Below are positions 55,219-63,862 of a stretch of 64,000 nucleotides of DNA, in pieces; position 1 is the first letter of the stretch; each line of letters starts with the position of its first letter. This DNA is from Allopseudospirillum japonicum (GTDB taxonomy: Bacteria > Pseudomonadota > Gammaproteobacteria > Pseudomonadales > Halomonadaceae), in contig NZ_FNYH01000007.1 in assembly GCF_900108915.1 (NCBI RefSeq), positions 62,001 to 126,000 of the forward strand, written 5' to 3'. The position numbers and the translations under genes are program-made. Under the pieces are notes generated by a model. That model was not told where the DNA came from, did not search any database, and was given only the letters and a program-made list of their open reading frames with translations.

Positions 55219-56181
55219 ATGCATGACACTCGTCCGGCTCCAGTCCACCAAGGCCATAAACTTAGAGGCGCAGAGAAGGTTGCGCGTATTCCGGTGAAGA
55301 TCTTACCAACGGAAGATTTACCTAAAAAACCGGATTGGCTGCGAGTGAAAATGCCCGCCTCGCCAGAAGTGAAACATATCAAAGATACCTTACGTAAACA
55401 CAAACTCCATACCGTCTGTGAGGAAGCTTCTTGCCCGAATCTCGGTGAGTGTTTTCACGGAGGCACAGCAACTTTTATGATTATGGGGGATATTTGTACC
55501 CGCCGTTGCCCCTTCTGTGATGTTGCGCATGGGCGTCCCAATCCCCTTAATACGGAAGAGCCACGCGAACTTGCGGCAGCGATTGCGGATATGCGTCTTA
55601 AATACGTGGTCATTACTTCGGTCGATCGTGATGATTTGCGTGATGGTGGCGCGCAACATTTCGCAGATTGTATTCATGAAATACGCCAGCGCATGGACAG
55701 TATCGAGATTGAAGTTCTGGTACCAGATTTTCGTGGTCGTATGCCAGTGGCTTTGGAGATTTTGCAACATACACCGCCGGATGTGTTTAATCACAATTTA
55801 GAAACTGTTCCTGCGTTGTATCGTAAAGTGCGCCCTGGGGCGGATTATTTAGGTTCACTCAAATTACTGCAAGAGTACAAAGCCTTGTGCCCACAAGTGT
55901 TGACCAAATCTGGCTTAATGTTGGGGGTTGGAGAAACGCAAGCAGAGATTATCCAAGTCATGCAGGATCTGCGTGCTCATCAAGTGGATATGCTGACACT
56001 AGGTCAATATATGCAGCCAACACGCAATCACTTACCGATTGACCGTTGGGTGCCGCCTTCAGAATTTGATGAACTTGCTCACATCGCTCGCGATTTAGGT
56101 TTTGTACATGTGGCCTCTGGGCCTTTGGTGCGTTCTTCTTATCATGCTGATAAGCAAGCACATGGTGAAAAGGTGAAGTAA
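55219..56181 (+). CDS. lipA: Lipoyl synthase
   Basis: 320 residues. Two iron-sulfur sites: auxiliary cluster [12 protein letters not shown] (near residue 68) and radical SAM motif CTRRCPFC (near 94). Also GHNLETVP-like [20 protein letters not shown] and the C-terminal SSYHAD with the serine ligand. Last gene of the dacA-ybeD-lipB-lipA group. Confidence 0.97.
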   Translation: MHDTRPAPVHQGHKLRGAEKVARIPVKILPTEDLPKKPDWLRVKMPASPEVKHIKDTLRKHKLHTVCEEASCPNLGECFHGGTATFMIMGDICTRRCPFCDVAHGRPNPLNTEEPRELAAAIADMRLKYVVITSVDRDDLRDGGAQHFADCIHEIRQRMDSIEIEVLVPDFRGRMPVALEILQHTPPDVFNHNLETVPALYRKVRPGADYLGSLKLLQEYKALCPQVLTKSGLMLGVGETQAEIIQVMQDLRAHQVDMLTLGQYMQPTRNHLPIDRWVPPSEFDELAHIARDLGFVHVASGPLVRSSYHADKQAHGEKVK

Positions 56182-56189
56182 TTTTTAGC

Positions 56190-56218
56190 ATAAAAGACCC
56201 CGTCCTTCAGGGCGGGGA
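56190..56218 (-). terminator. CCCCGTCC/GGGCGGGG hairpin, terminator of the MaoC gene; resembles IS200/IS605 end
   Basis: CCCCGTCC-TTCA-GGGCGGGG (56198-56217). Read on the minus strand it is followed by TCTTTTA, so it can end the MaoC-like gene. The sequence is very close to the hairpin I know from right ends of IS200/IS605 elements; no transposase is present. Confidence 0.65.
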
Positions 56219-56239
56219 GGGTATCCAGTTCTTCAAAGC

Positions 56240-56713
56240 CTAACCAATCTGAATCTCAGGCAAGTTAGGTGCAGTGAGTTCCGCTTTCTCACTCGGTGCA
56301 ATCACTTCTGCAGTGCCTGTGACGACTTTGTCACCATTTTGATTAGTTACCACACAATCTAAAACAACAAATTTCTTATCTTCTTTTTTCTCTTGGACCG
56401 TCAGTTGCACGGTCAGCTCATCCCCTAGTTTCACCGGACGACGGAATTTTAGGCTTTGACCAAGATAAATCGTACCAGGTCCAGGTAAAACAGTAGCTAA
56501 GGCAGCCGAAATCAAAGAGCCTGACCACATACCATGGGCAATACGCTCGCCAAACATACTGGTTTTCGCAAATTCTGCGTCCAAGTGTACGGGGTTCACA
56601 TCACCAGAGACAGCGGCAAAGAGTACCAGCTCTTTTTCGGTTAAGGTTTTGCTAAAAGTTGCGCTTTCACCAATTTGCAGCTCATCAAAAGTACGATTGA
56701 CTAAAGTCGTCAT
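56240..56713 (-). CDS. MaoC-like (R)-enoyl-CoA hydratase
   Basis: About 157 residues from ATG 56713 (ATG 56722 is an alternative; AAGGA lies between the two optimal distances). Hot-dog fold with hydratase motif FAAVSGDVNPVHLDAEFAKT containing the catalytic Asp/His pair, then FGERIAHGMWSGSLISA. PhaJ-type enzymes link beta-oxidation and polyhydroxyalkanoate synthesis. Beside an acyl-CoA ligase and hydrolase, so fatty acid metabolism is likely. Confidence 0.9.
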   Translation of the reverse strand: MTTLVNRTFDELQIGESATFSKTLTEKELVLFAAVSGDVNPVHLDAEFAKTSMFGERIAHGMWSGSLISAALATVLPGPGTIYLGQSLKFRRPVKLGDELTVQLTVQEKKEDKKFVVLDCVVTNQNGDKVVTGTAEVIAPSEKAELTAPNLPEIQIG

Positions 56714-56829
56714 GGCGGACATTTTCCTTAAAGTAGGGAAGTTATAACGGCAGCTTAGTGAACTACCTCGTGTCACTGGGGTGAGTTCAACACAGTTCTG
56801 TGAACACATGTTGACACTCGTTAAGTAGA

Positions 56830-57648
56830 CTACAAAGTTCGTATGTGCGCTGCAACAAATTCTGTGACTATCGGGTTCACCAAATGTGCGTGTGTTATCG
56901 GTGCCATGTGGCCGCCGTCTACTTCAGCATATCCAGCTTGGGGAAAAATCTCGCGTAAGCGATGCATGACAGCCTGCGTGCTGGCCGGTGTTTGTTGGCC
57001 TTGCATTAACAAAATTGGGCACTGTAATTGTTGCAGATCCTCTGCACAGGTTGAGGCACTAAAAAGTGCATTAAAATCATCACAGACTTTGGTCATCCCA
57101 CGAATAAAATACGCCTGTTGTGCCTCAGGCAAACGCGCAAAAGTGCCCTGTGTATTCCAGTAGTCAATAAAATGTGCAGCAGCCTGTGCCGGTTTTGTGT
57201 CCAGCTGGTCATGCAAGATCGCACTCAAGTCTTGTACCTCGCGGCGTGGCAGGCTATCGTGATCAAGCAGATAAAAGGCGACAGGCTCGAATAAAGTCAT
57301 TGAAGCAATAGCTTCAGGAATTCGTGCAGCTAAGGCAAGTGCTGTTGCTGCACCATACGAATGACCAATAAGATGGACACGCACTTGTGCGGCGTCTTTT
57401 TCGAGGTGTGGGCGCTGTGCTTGGATTTGCTGATATACAACATCGACTTCCGTTGATAACTGGAAGTTCGCTTGGTTTGGGGGCGCAGCACTGCCATAGC
57501 CTAGTAAATCCAAGGCTAAATAGTCGACAATCTGTGTGTCTAGCTTGGATTTTGCTTGGGTTTGCCACGCTTGCATCAGCGGAATCCACTGAGCTTTACT
57601 GCTTAAAGAAGCATGGAGAAAAACCACTAAATCCTTGTCGATGACCAT
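56830..57648 (-). CDS. Alpha/beta hydrolase
   Basis: 272 residues. Nucleophile elbow LIGHSYGAATALA near residue 96, oxyanion region VVFLHASLSSKAQW near 8, and catalytic histidine in DGGHMAPITHAHL near 248; LLMQGQQTPASTQ precedes the acid. Substrate unknown. Lies 117 nt upstream of the MaoC-like gene on the same strand and may be co-transcribed. Confidence 0.88.
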   Translation of the reverse strand: MVIDKDLVVFLHASLSSKAQWIPLMQAWQTQAKSKLDTQIVDYLALDLLGYGSAAPPNQANFQLSTEVDVVYQQIQAQRPHLEKDAAQVRVHLIGHSYGAATALALAARIPEAIASMTLFEPVAFYLLDHDSLPRREVQDLSAILHDQLDTKPAQAAAHFIDYWNTQGTFARLPEAQQAYFIRGMTKVCDDFNALFSASTCAEDLQQLQCPILLMQGQQTPASTQAVMHRLREIFPQAGYAEVDGGHMAPITHAHLVNPIVTEFVAAHIRTL

Positions 57649-58119
57649 AGTCAGAACTCCTTAAAATCTTTGGGGATGAGAGTGACTCATTTGCTATTTA
57701 AGCTAACCTAGTTTTTTTAAGCAGTGAAGTTCACTTTTCGATTAATAAAACTAGGTACATTTCGTCTAGTGCGAATATCTGCATCTTATTTGACCTTAAT
57801 CGACACTTAAAGCTAGAAAATACAACCAAAGTAGCATTTGTTGCAATGCAACAGGGGTTTTTAATGCAGGTGACATTTTGTCAACATTTGCGGATAAGTT
57901 GAGTGCTTTGCAACTTTCAGTAAAAATTGCTGGCGAATGTCACTGTTCAACATAGCTATCACACCACAGGATGCAGGGTGTAAAAGCAGGCTCGTGGTGT
58001 AGGTAGTGGGTTTAAGCTGTAAACCTTGTATCTAGGTATGCGCTAGATACCTCTTTGTGTGAGCCGTTTTCCCAAACGGTGCCCACGAAGTGAAATATCC
58101 ATAAACGAAGGACACACAC
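57649..58119. promoter_or_regulatory. 470-nt divergent region with two leader hairpins before the acyl-CoA ligase gene
   Basis: Perfect hairpins GTATCTAG - 7 nt - CTAGATAC (58028-58050) and CCGTTT - TCCC - AAACGG (58064-58079) lie in the likely 5' leader. An inverted repeat ACTAG - 11 nt - CTAGT lies near 57751-57771. AAGGA near 58109 is the ribosome site. Confidence 0.5.
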
Positions 58120-59754
58120 ATGTCACATTATAATATTTATAACTTGGGACTCGACCGCAATGCAGCGAACTTTGCTGCTTTGACACCTCTTTCTTATCTG
58201 CAACGTGCTGCCAGTGTGTACCCTAATTACGTGGCGCAAAACCATCACGGCCAAGAGCGTACTTGGAAGGAAACTTACCAACGTTGTGTCCGTCTTGCTT
58301 CTGCACTCAATAAGTTAGGTGTAGGCAAGGGCACAACTGTGTCTTTTGTTGCTCCAAATATTTCGCCTTTGTTTGAAGCACACTTTGGTGTGCCCATGTC
58401 AGGTGCCGTATTAAATGCGATTAATACGCGCTTGGATGCTGAAGCAGTGTCTTTTATCTTGCAACACGCAGAAACTAAAGTACTTTTTGTCGATCGTGAG
58501 TTTTCTGAAGTTGTCTCTCGTGCTTTGAAACTCATGGGTAGCGCGCCGCGTCCTAAAGTCATTGATATTGATGATCCTTTTTATGAAGGTGGCGAGCTGC
58601 TAGGTGAGATGGATTACGAGGCGTTTCTCGCCACAGGTGATGACGACTTTGCCTGGGAAGGCCCGCAAGATGAGTGGGATGCGATCACCCTAAATTACAC
58701 CTCAGGCACGACAGGTAACCCAAAAGGTGTGGTCTATCACCACCGTGGCGCTTATCTCAATGCGGCTTCTAATATTATCTCTTGGGATATGGGGCATCAT
58801 CCTGTCTATCTGTGGACTTTGCCTATGTTCCATTGTAATGGCTGGTGCTTCCCTTGGAGTGTTGCAGCAGCAGCAGGGACTAGTGTTTCTTTGCGTCATG
58901 TCCGTGTTGATGAGATTTACAAATCCATTAAAGAATACAAGGCTAACCATTTCTGCGGCGCACCTATCGTATTAAATATGCTCAACAATGCAGATGACAG
59001 CATGAAAGCTGGCATTGAGCATGAAGTAAAAGTGATGACAGCCGGTGCTGCGCCGCCTGCCTCTGTCATTGAAGGTATGGAAAGCATGGGCTTTAAAGTG
59101 ACGCACGTGTATGGCCTCACAGAAACTTATGGCCCGTGTGTTCTTTGTGAATGGCATAGTGAGTGGGACGAGAAACCTATCTCCGAGCGTGCTCGCTTAA
59201 AAGCCCGTCAAGGGGTGAAAGCACCTATGCAAGAAGGCCTGATGGTTGCGCATCCTGAAACCATGGAACCTGTGCCTCAAGATGGCAAAACTATGGGTGA
59301 AATTATGATGCGTGGTAACCTTGTGATGAAAGGTTACTTGAAAAACCCGCACACCACAGAAGAAGCTTTCCGAGGCGGCTGGTTCCACTCTGGGGACTTA
59401 GCGGTGTGGCATCCAGATGGCTATGTTGAGATCAAAGATAGATCAAAAGACATTATTATCTCAGGTGGTGAAAACATTTCTTCTATTGAAGTAGAAGATG
59501 TGCTTTATCGTCACCCAGCGGTTTCGGAAGCGGCAGTGGTTGCACGTCCAGACGAAAAATGGGGCGAGACTCCTTGTGCTTTCGTGAACTTGCGCCCGGG
59601 AACAAGTGTGACAGAAGCAGAAATTATCCAGTTCTGTCGCGATAATATGGCGCACTTTAAAGCACCTAAAACCGTGATCTTTGGCGAATTACCGAAAACT
59701 TCAACTGGTAAAATCCAGAAGTTCATGTTGCGCGATCAAGCTAAAAGCCTATAA
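58120..59754 (+). CDS. Acyl-CoA synthetase (AlkK-like, AMP-binding)
   Basis: 544 residues. Adenylate-forming enzyme: P-loop NYTSGTTGNPKGVVYHH (about residues 190-206), YGLTETYGP (near 327), GWFHSGDLAVWHPDGYVEIK, GGENISSIEVED and the C-terminal catalytic lysine in KTSTGKIQKF. Activates fatty or related acids to CoA thioesters; closest in look to medium-chain AlkK/FadD3-like enzymes, but the substrate is not certain. Confidence 0.92.
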   Translation: MSHYNIYNLGLDRNAANFAALTPLSYLQRAASVYPNYVAQNHHGQERTWKETYQRCVRLASALNKLGVGKGTTVSFVAPNISPLFEAHFGVPMSGAVLNAINTRLDAEAVSFILQHAETKVLFVDREFSEVVSRALKLMGSAPRPKVIDIDDPFYEGGELLGEMDYEAFLATGDDDFAWEGPQDEWDAITLNYTSGTTGNPKGVVYHHRGAYLNAASNIISWDMGHHPVYLWTLPMFHCNGWCFPWSVAAAAGTSVSLRHVRVDEIYKSIKEYKANHFCGAPIVLNMLNNADDSMKAGIEHEVKVMTAGAAPPASVIEGMESMGFKVTHVYGLTETYGPCVLCEWHSEWDEKPISERARLKARQGVKAPMQEGLMVAHPETMEPVPQDGKTMGEIMMRGNLVMKGYLKNPHTTEEAFRGGWFHSGDLAVWHPDGYVEIKDRSKDIIISGGENISSIEVEDVLYRHPAVSEAAVVARPDEKWGETPCAFVNLRPGTSVTEAEIIQFCRDNMAHFKAPKTVIFGELPKTSTGKIQKFMLRDQAKSL

Positions 59755-59782
59755 AAGCACCTTAGTCTTCGCATAAACGGCC

Positions 59783-59822
59783 AGCGGGCACCTTCTTATT
59801 GAGCAGGTGCCCGCTGTTTTTT
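59783..59822 (+). terminator. Terminator of the acyl-CoA ligase gene
   Basis: AGCGGGCACCT - 11 nt - AGGTGCCCGCT, then GTTTTTT. Confidence 0.92.
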
Positions 59823-59859
59823 GGGACATTAACAAGTAACACAGGCTAACAGATAAGCG

Positions 59860-60147
59860 TTAACCTAGGTTACGCATGGCACGTTTCATGATGGTGCTCA
59901 CCAAGATCGCTAAAATAGCCAAAATAATCACCACTTTGACTGTATCAGCCGGCGCAATAACAAAAGTTGCACCGACACCTGCAAACACGGCTGACCAATA
60001 AGGGTAATCTTCCTGAGTGCTGCGGCGTGCGCTTGGAATCAGGCAAGACAGACGCTCGAGTAAGCCTTTAATAAAAAATTGGTTCAATATCCAGAAAAGA
60101 AAACCGAAGGCAGGTAACCACATGCCATAGGTGACGTCGTTATACAT
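59860..60147 (-). CDS. Small membrane protein, unknown
   Basis: 95 residues with two or three hydrophobic segments: LPAFGFLFWILNQFFIKGLL, WSAVFAGVGATFVIAPA and VKVVIILAILAILVSTIM, with a basic C-terminus (KRAMRNLG). ATG 60147 is preceded by GGAGAGA. No family recognised. Flanked by a terminator on one side and the PAP2 operon promoter on the other, so a stand-alone gene. Confidence 0.7.
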   Translation of the reverse strand: MYNDVTYGMWLPAFGFLFWILNQFFIKGLLERLSCLIPSARRSTQEDYPYWSAVFAGVGATFVIAPADTVKVVIILAILAILVSTIMKRAMRNLG

Positions 60148-60316
60148 TGAGTTCTCTCCGTCCTCTTTAATAGGGACCTAGCTTAGCTTTGACTACAACC
60201 AGCGCATCAGGACACCAGCTCCAGCCACCATAAAATCTGCGTCGCCTATTATGGCCTTGATTAAGGTGCTCTGGCTAGCCCTTAATCAGTTACAAAAACT
60301 GACATAAGTAAAAGCA

Positions 60317-60333
60317 TTTAAGATTAACTTAAG
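60317..60333 (+). promoter_or_regulatory. PmrA-box-like direct repeat
   Basis: TTTAAG-ATTAA-CTTAAG, a 5-nt spaced direct half-site pair matching the PmrA (BasR) consensus YTTAAK-N5-YTTAAK. A TAAGCT -10-like hexamer follows about 10 nt downstream. It precedes genes for envelope lipid modification. Confidence 0.6.
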
Positions 60334-60383
60334 TTAGCGCTTCTAAGCTAAGGTACTTATCTTCCGTTGTCATTTGGGTGCCT

Positions 60384-61070
60384 ATGTCTTTTTATCGCGT
60401 ATTGATACCCGTTTTCCTACTTTTGGGTGCTAGTGCTGCCAGCACCAGCTTAGGCATTGATGAAGCACTAGCACATTACTTTTTTGATCAAACCACAGGG
60501 GTTTGGCCTTGGCGTCATGCTTGGCTAACTTCCGAGCTATTACATCAAGATGCACGCTACTTTTTTATGACAGTCTATGGTCTGCTGATCATGATGGCTG
60601 CGTATTATTACTACAAACATCCCCAGCATCCCAACAGAAACATCATGAATTACCTGCTGATTACCCTTGTGACCAGTCTTGTGAGCGTGAGTCTGTTAAA
60701 AAAAGTCACGCATCTGCCTTGTCCGTGGGATGTAGCGACTTTTGGTGGCCGATGGCCAGAAACACCTGCTTGGTGGCAAATGTTTAGTCAGCAGTACCCC
60801 AAAGGTTATTGTTTTCCTGCAGGCCATGCATCCAGTGGATGGGCCAGCTTAGGCTTATATTTTATTGCACCTTATTATTCTAAAAAAATACGCTGGTGCT
60901 TTTATCTTTCAGTCCCTTTCGTCAGCTTAATTTTAGGTTTTGCGCAACAAATGCGTGGAGCACATTTTTTATCCCATGATTTAGCAACTTGTGCACTTTG
61001 TTATGCCATTGCCGCAATAACAGCCTATTTTTATCCTCCTGTTTCCTCAATTACAACATCTTTACGGTAA
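60384..61070 (+). CDS. PAP2-family membrane phosphatase
   Basis: 228 residues from ATG 60384 (GTG 60378 possible). Five to six helices. PAP2 motifs: KKVTHLPCPWD (KxxxxxRP-like, with the RP replaced by PC-P), PAGHASSGWASLG with the first catalytic His, and RGAHFLSHDLAT with the second His and Asp. Similar in style to LpxE/LpxT and Wzb-type lipid phosphatases acting in the inner membrane. Its stop overlaps the start of the transferase gene, so the two are one operon. Confidence 0.87.
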   Translation: MSFYRVLIPVFLLLGASAASTSLGIDEALAHYFFDQTTGVWPWRHAWLTSELLHQDARYFFMTVYGLLIMMAAYYYYKHPQHPNRNIMNYLLITLVTSLVSVSLLKKVTHLPCPWDVATFGGRWPETPAWWQMFSQQYPKGYCFPAGHASSGWASLGLYFIAPYYSKKIRWCFYLSVPFVSLILGFAQQMRGAHFLSHDLATCALCYAIAAITAYFYPPVSSITTSLR

Positions 61071-63028
61071 TGATTATGAAGCTATATAAAGATTCTCGTC
61101 TATCTTTGTTGTTTTGGTTTAGTGGGTTTTATTTTATATTGATGACCTGTGTACGCTTTGGGTTGGTTTCATTTAGCTTTGATCAAGTGGAAATGACTGC
61201 ACATCAATATTTTCAAGTATTCTTTTATGGAATATTATCTGATATAGGATTTTTAAGTTACTTTATTATCCCTTTTATCCTTTACATTTTTTTGATGCCT
61301 AAAAAGATTTGGCAAACTCGCGTGCATTACGGCCTTGTATATCTTGTGAGCTTTGCACTTATTTACGCAAGCTATTTTATTTGTGTTGCAGAGTTTCTCT
61401 TTTGGGAAGAGTTTAGTAGCCGATTTAATTTTATTGCAGTCGATTACCTAGTCTATCGACATGAGGTTTCACAAAATATCCAAGAGTCCTATCCTGTTAT
61501 TTGGATATTAGGAGTGATTCTTATTTTTAGCTTAGGGACACTGGCATTAGCAAAGCCGAGCATTAAGGTAAGTCGCTATGCTAAAAAAACTAATTTCTCA
61601 ACCACTTTTTTATTACTTTGCCTACCTGTTGTCAGCTATATAGCTCTTAATCAACAAAGTCATCAAATAAGCCAAAACCGTTATCTTAATGAGCTTGCTG
61701 CAAATGGCCCTTATCAGTTTGTTGCTGCCTTTCGGAATAATGAATTAAAGTATCAAGATTTTTATTTGCAAACCTCGTCACAGGTGCTAGCACAGAACTT
61801 GCAAGAAGAAATTAAAAGTTATATGCCATCAAGTCATTGGATTAAATCACCGGGTCTAGAGATTCGTCATCAAGTAACACCACCCAATCATCCGCTAGGT
61901 TTTAAAAACCTTGTCTTGGTCACGGTCGAAAGTTTAAGCGCAGATTTTCTTGGTTATTTTGGTAACCCACAAGGATTAACACCAAATTTAGATCAATTGG
62001 CAAGCTCAGGAATTGTTTTTAGTAATACCTATGCCACTGGATCACGCACCACACGTGGTTTAGAAGCTATTAGCTTATCTATTCCACCAACGCCCGGACG
62101 CTCCCTAGTCAAAAGGCCGGAACAAACAACGCACTATTCTATAGGGTCTGAATTTATTCAACGTGGTTATGATACAAAATTCTTTTATGGTGGACGTGGT
62201 TATTTCGATAATATGAATAGCTTTTTCTCACATAATGGTTTTCGTATTCTTGATCAAACAGATCTTAGAGAAGAGGAAATTGGTTTTAGTAACGCTTGGG
62301 GTGTCGCTGATGAGTTTTTATACCATCGATTAATTAAAGAAGCGAATCAAGATTATCAAAAGGGAAAGAATTTTTTTTATTATGTCATGACCACCTCAAA
62401 TCACCGCCCCTACACTTTTCCTAAAGGACGCATTGATTTGCCAACAGGCTCGCGTGAGGCTGCAGTAAAATATACAGACTGGGCAATAGGTGATTTTATA
62501 ACGCAAGCACAGCAGCAACCTTGGTTTGATGATACCTTATTTGTCTTTATTGCGGACCACTGTGCATCAAGTGCGGGACGCCAAGATTTAGAAGTCAGCA
62601 AGCATCATATTCCTTGGATTATGTATGCACCCAAGAAACTAGCCCCTCAAGATATTCAGTATATGAGCAGTCAGATTGACGTGGCTCCTAGTATTTATGC
62701 ATTATTTGGCTTTAAGTATACAAGCCAGTTTTTTGGTTATAATGTCTTTTCTGCAAAAGAAACACCACAGTTAGGGCGAGCTTTAATTGCTAACTATCAA
62801 TATCTTGGTTTGTTGCAAGATCTGGGGAATCAGGGCACAGTGCTGACTTATTTAAAACCACAAGCACAAGTGACTGCAATTAAACACCCACGTACGCAGG
62901 CTGAGTTTATACCCACAGAGAATTGGCTAGTGCAGAGACTGCTTGCCTACTATCAGGGAGCAGCAGAGTTATATGAAGAGCATAAACTGAATTGGAAGCT
63001 ACCTTATCCTGTTGAATTAAGGTATTAA
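61070..63028 (+). CDS. LTA-synthase family membrane transferase (sulfatase fold)
   Basis: 652 residues from ATG 61070, overlapping the PAP2 stop (TAATG). Five N-terminal helices, then a periplasmic alkaline-phosphatase/sulfatase domain: VTVESLSADFLGYFGN, nucleophile Thr in TGSRTTRGLEAI, FFYGGRGYFDNMNSFF and metal ligands in FIADHCASSAGR and SKHHIPWIMY. Such enzymes move phosphoglycerol or phosphoethanolamine from phospholipids to glycans or lipid A (OpgB, LtaS, EptA relatives). The PmrA-like box upstream favours lipid A or envelope modification; the acceptor is inferred only. Confidence 0.9.
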   Translation: MIMKLYKDSRLSLLFWFSGFYFILMTCVRFGLVSFSFDQVEMTAHQYFQVFFYGILSDIGFLSYFIIPFILYIFLMPKKIWQTRVHYGLVYLVSFALIYASYFICVAEFLFWEEFSSRFNFIAVDYLVYRHEVSQNIQESYPVIWILGVILIFSLGTLALAKPSIKVSRYAKKTNFSTTFLLLCLPVVSYIALNQQSHQISQNRYLNELAANGPYQFVAAFRNNELKYQDFYLQTSSQVLAQNLQEEIKSYMPSSHWIKSPGLEIRHQVTPPNHPLGFKNLVLVTVESLSADFLGYFGNPQGLTPNLDQLASSGIVFSNTYATGSRTTRGLEAISLSIPPTPGRSLVKRPEQTTHYSIGSEFIQRGYDTKFFYGGRGYFDNMNSFFSHNGFRILDQTDLREEEIGFSNAWGVADEFLYHRLIKEANQDYQKGKNFFYYVMTTSNHRPYTFPKGRIDLPTGSREAAVKYTDWAIGDFITQAQQQPWFDDTLFVFIADHCASSAGRQDLEVSKHHIPWIMYAPKKLAPQDIQYMSSQIDVAPSIYALFGFKYTSQFFGYNVFSAKETPQLGRALIANYQYLGLLQDLGNQGTVLTYLKPQAQVTAIKHPRTQAEFIPTENWLVQRLLAYYQGAAELYEEHKLNWKLPYPVELRY

Positions 63029-63061
63029 GCTCAATTCAGATTATAAGGGTTTTTCTTAGCA

Positions 63062-63086
63062 AAGACTGTCTTTGGCAGTCTTCTTT
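63062..63086. terminator. Terminator between the transferase gene and dedD
   Basis: AAGACTG - 7 nt - CAGTCTT followed by CTTTT on the plus strand. Confidence 0.85.
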
Positions 63087-63089
63087 TAT

Positions 63090-63839
63090 TTATAAGCGCT
63101 CGTGCTCAGGCACATAAGTCACTTTTAGGGTTTTTAATCCTAAAGCTTGTAGCATCTTTGCTTGTACACGTGCAATTTCTTGTTCACTGGTATAAGGCCC
63201 GACATAAATCACTACTAAACCATTGCGCTCGCGTGTATAAGCGGCTAACTCTAAGCTTTGTAAGCGTTGAATTAAATTATTGGCATTGGCTTGCGATTGG
63301 AAGCTAGCAACTTGAATACTCCAAGCTTGGGGAGCTTGCGGTGGATTTTGATTTTTTTCGGCACCTGAATGGGCGCTAATTACCGAAAGCAGAGGATCAT
63401 TAGGTGGCGTTGGCGTTGGCGTTGGCGTTGGCGTTGGCGTTGGCGTTGGCGTTGGCGTTGGCGTTGGCGTTGGCGTTGCGACAAATTCAGGTTCGGGCAA
63501 GGGGGCTATTTGCATTTCCGGTGGTGTAGGAATATCTGTTGGCTCGACGACAGGTTCAGGGATAAACGCAGTTAACGGCTCGCTGGATTGTGTCGTTGCT
63601 TTTTCATCAGGAGCCAAAGCTTCCGCAGGTGCGGCATTTGCTGGTGTTAAATCAGCGCTTTGTATCTCTTTGGGTGCAAGTGCTGCTTGTACCTCCTCTG
63701 GTGGTGCTTCAGGCACAAAAATAGGATGCGGAATAGGCGGCGTTTCCCTTGGCTGGCTAAGCAATAGAGGTAGAGTCAGTATGCCAGTGCCTAAAAGCAC
63801 TAGGGCACCTAGGATACGTTCTTGTAGACCATATTTCAT
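63090..63839 (-). CDS. dedD: SPOR-domain protein, DedD-like
   Basis: 249 residues. One N-terminal membrane helix (ILGALVLLGTGILTLPLLL, about residues 9-27), a proline/alanine-rich periplasmic linker with an uninterrupted Thr-Pro repeat, and a C-terminal SPOR domain (WSIQVASFQSQANANNLIQR ... NGLVVIYVGPYTSEQEIARV) that binds septal peptidoglycan. DedD acts in cell division. Positioned after folC, as in E. coli folC-dedD. Confidence 0.92.
   Translation of the reverse strand: MKYGLQERILGALVLLGTGILTLPLLLSQPRETPPIPHPIFVPEAPPEEVQAALAPKEIQSADLTPANAAPAEALAPDEKATTQSSEPLTAFIPEPVVEPTDIPTPPEMQIAPLPEPEFVATPTPTPTPTPTPTPTPTPTPTPTPPNDPLLSVISAHSGAEKNQNPPQAPQAWSIQVASFQSQANANNLIQRLQSLELAAYTRERNGLVVIYVGPYTSEQEIARVQAKMLQALGLKTLKVTYVPEHERL
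63406..63477 (-). repeat. 12 perfect copies of a hexanucleotide (GGCGTT on the plus strand)
   Basis: 72 nt of perfect GGCGTT repeats inside dedD, coding on the minus strand for alternating Thr and Pro. Changes in copy number by slippage would keep the frame and change linker length. Confidence 0.95.
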
Positions 63840-63862
63840 TGAAAACGCTACCTCTATAAACC

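Noticed and set aside
63406-63477. Possible CRISPR-like repeat array
   Set aside because: The repeat unit is six bases with no spacers and lies in frame in dedD.
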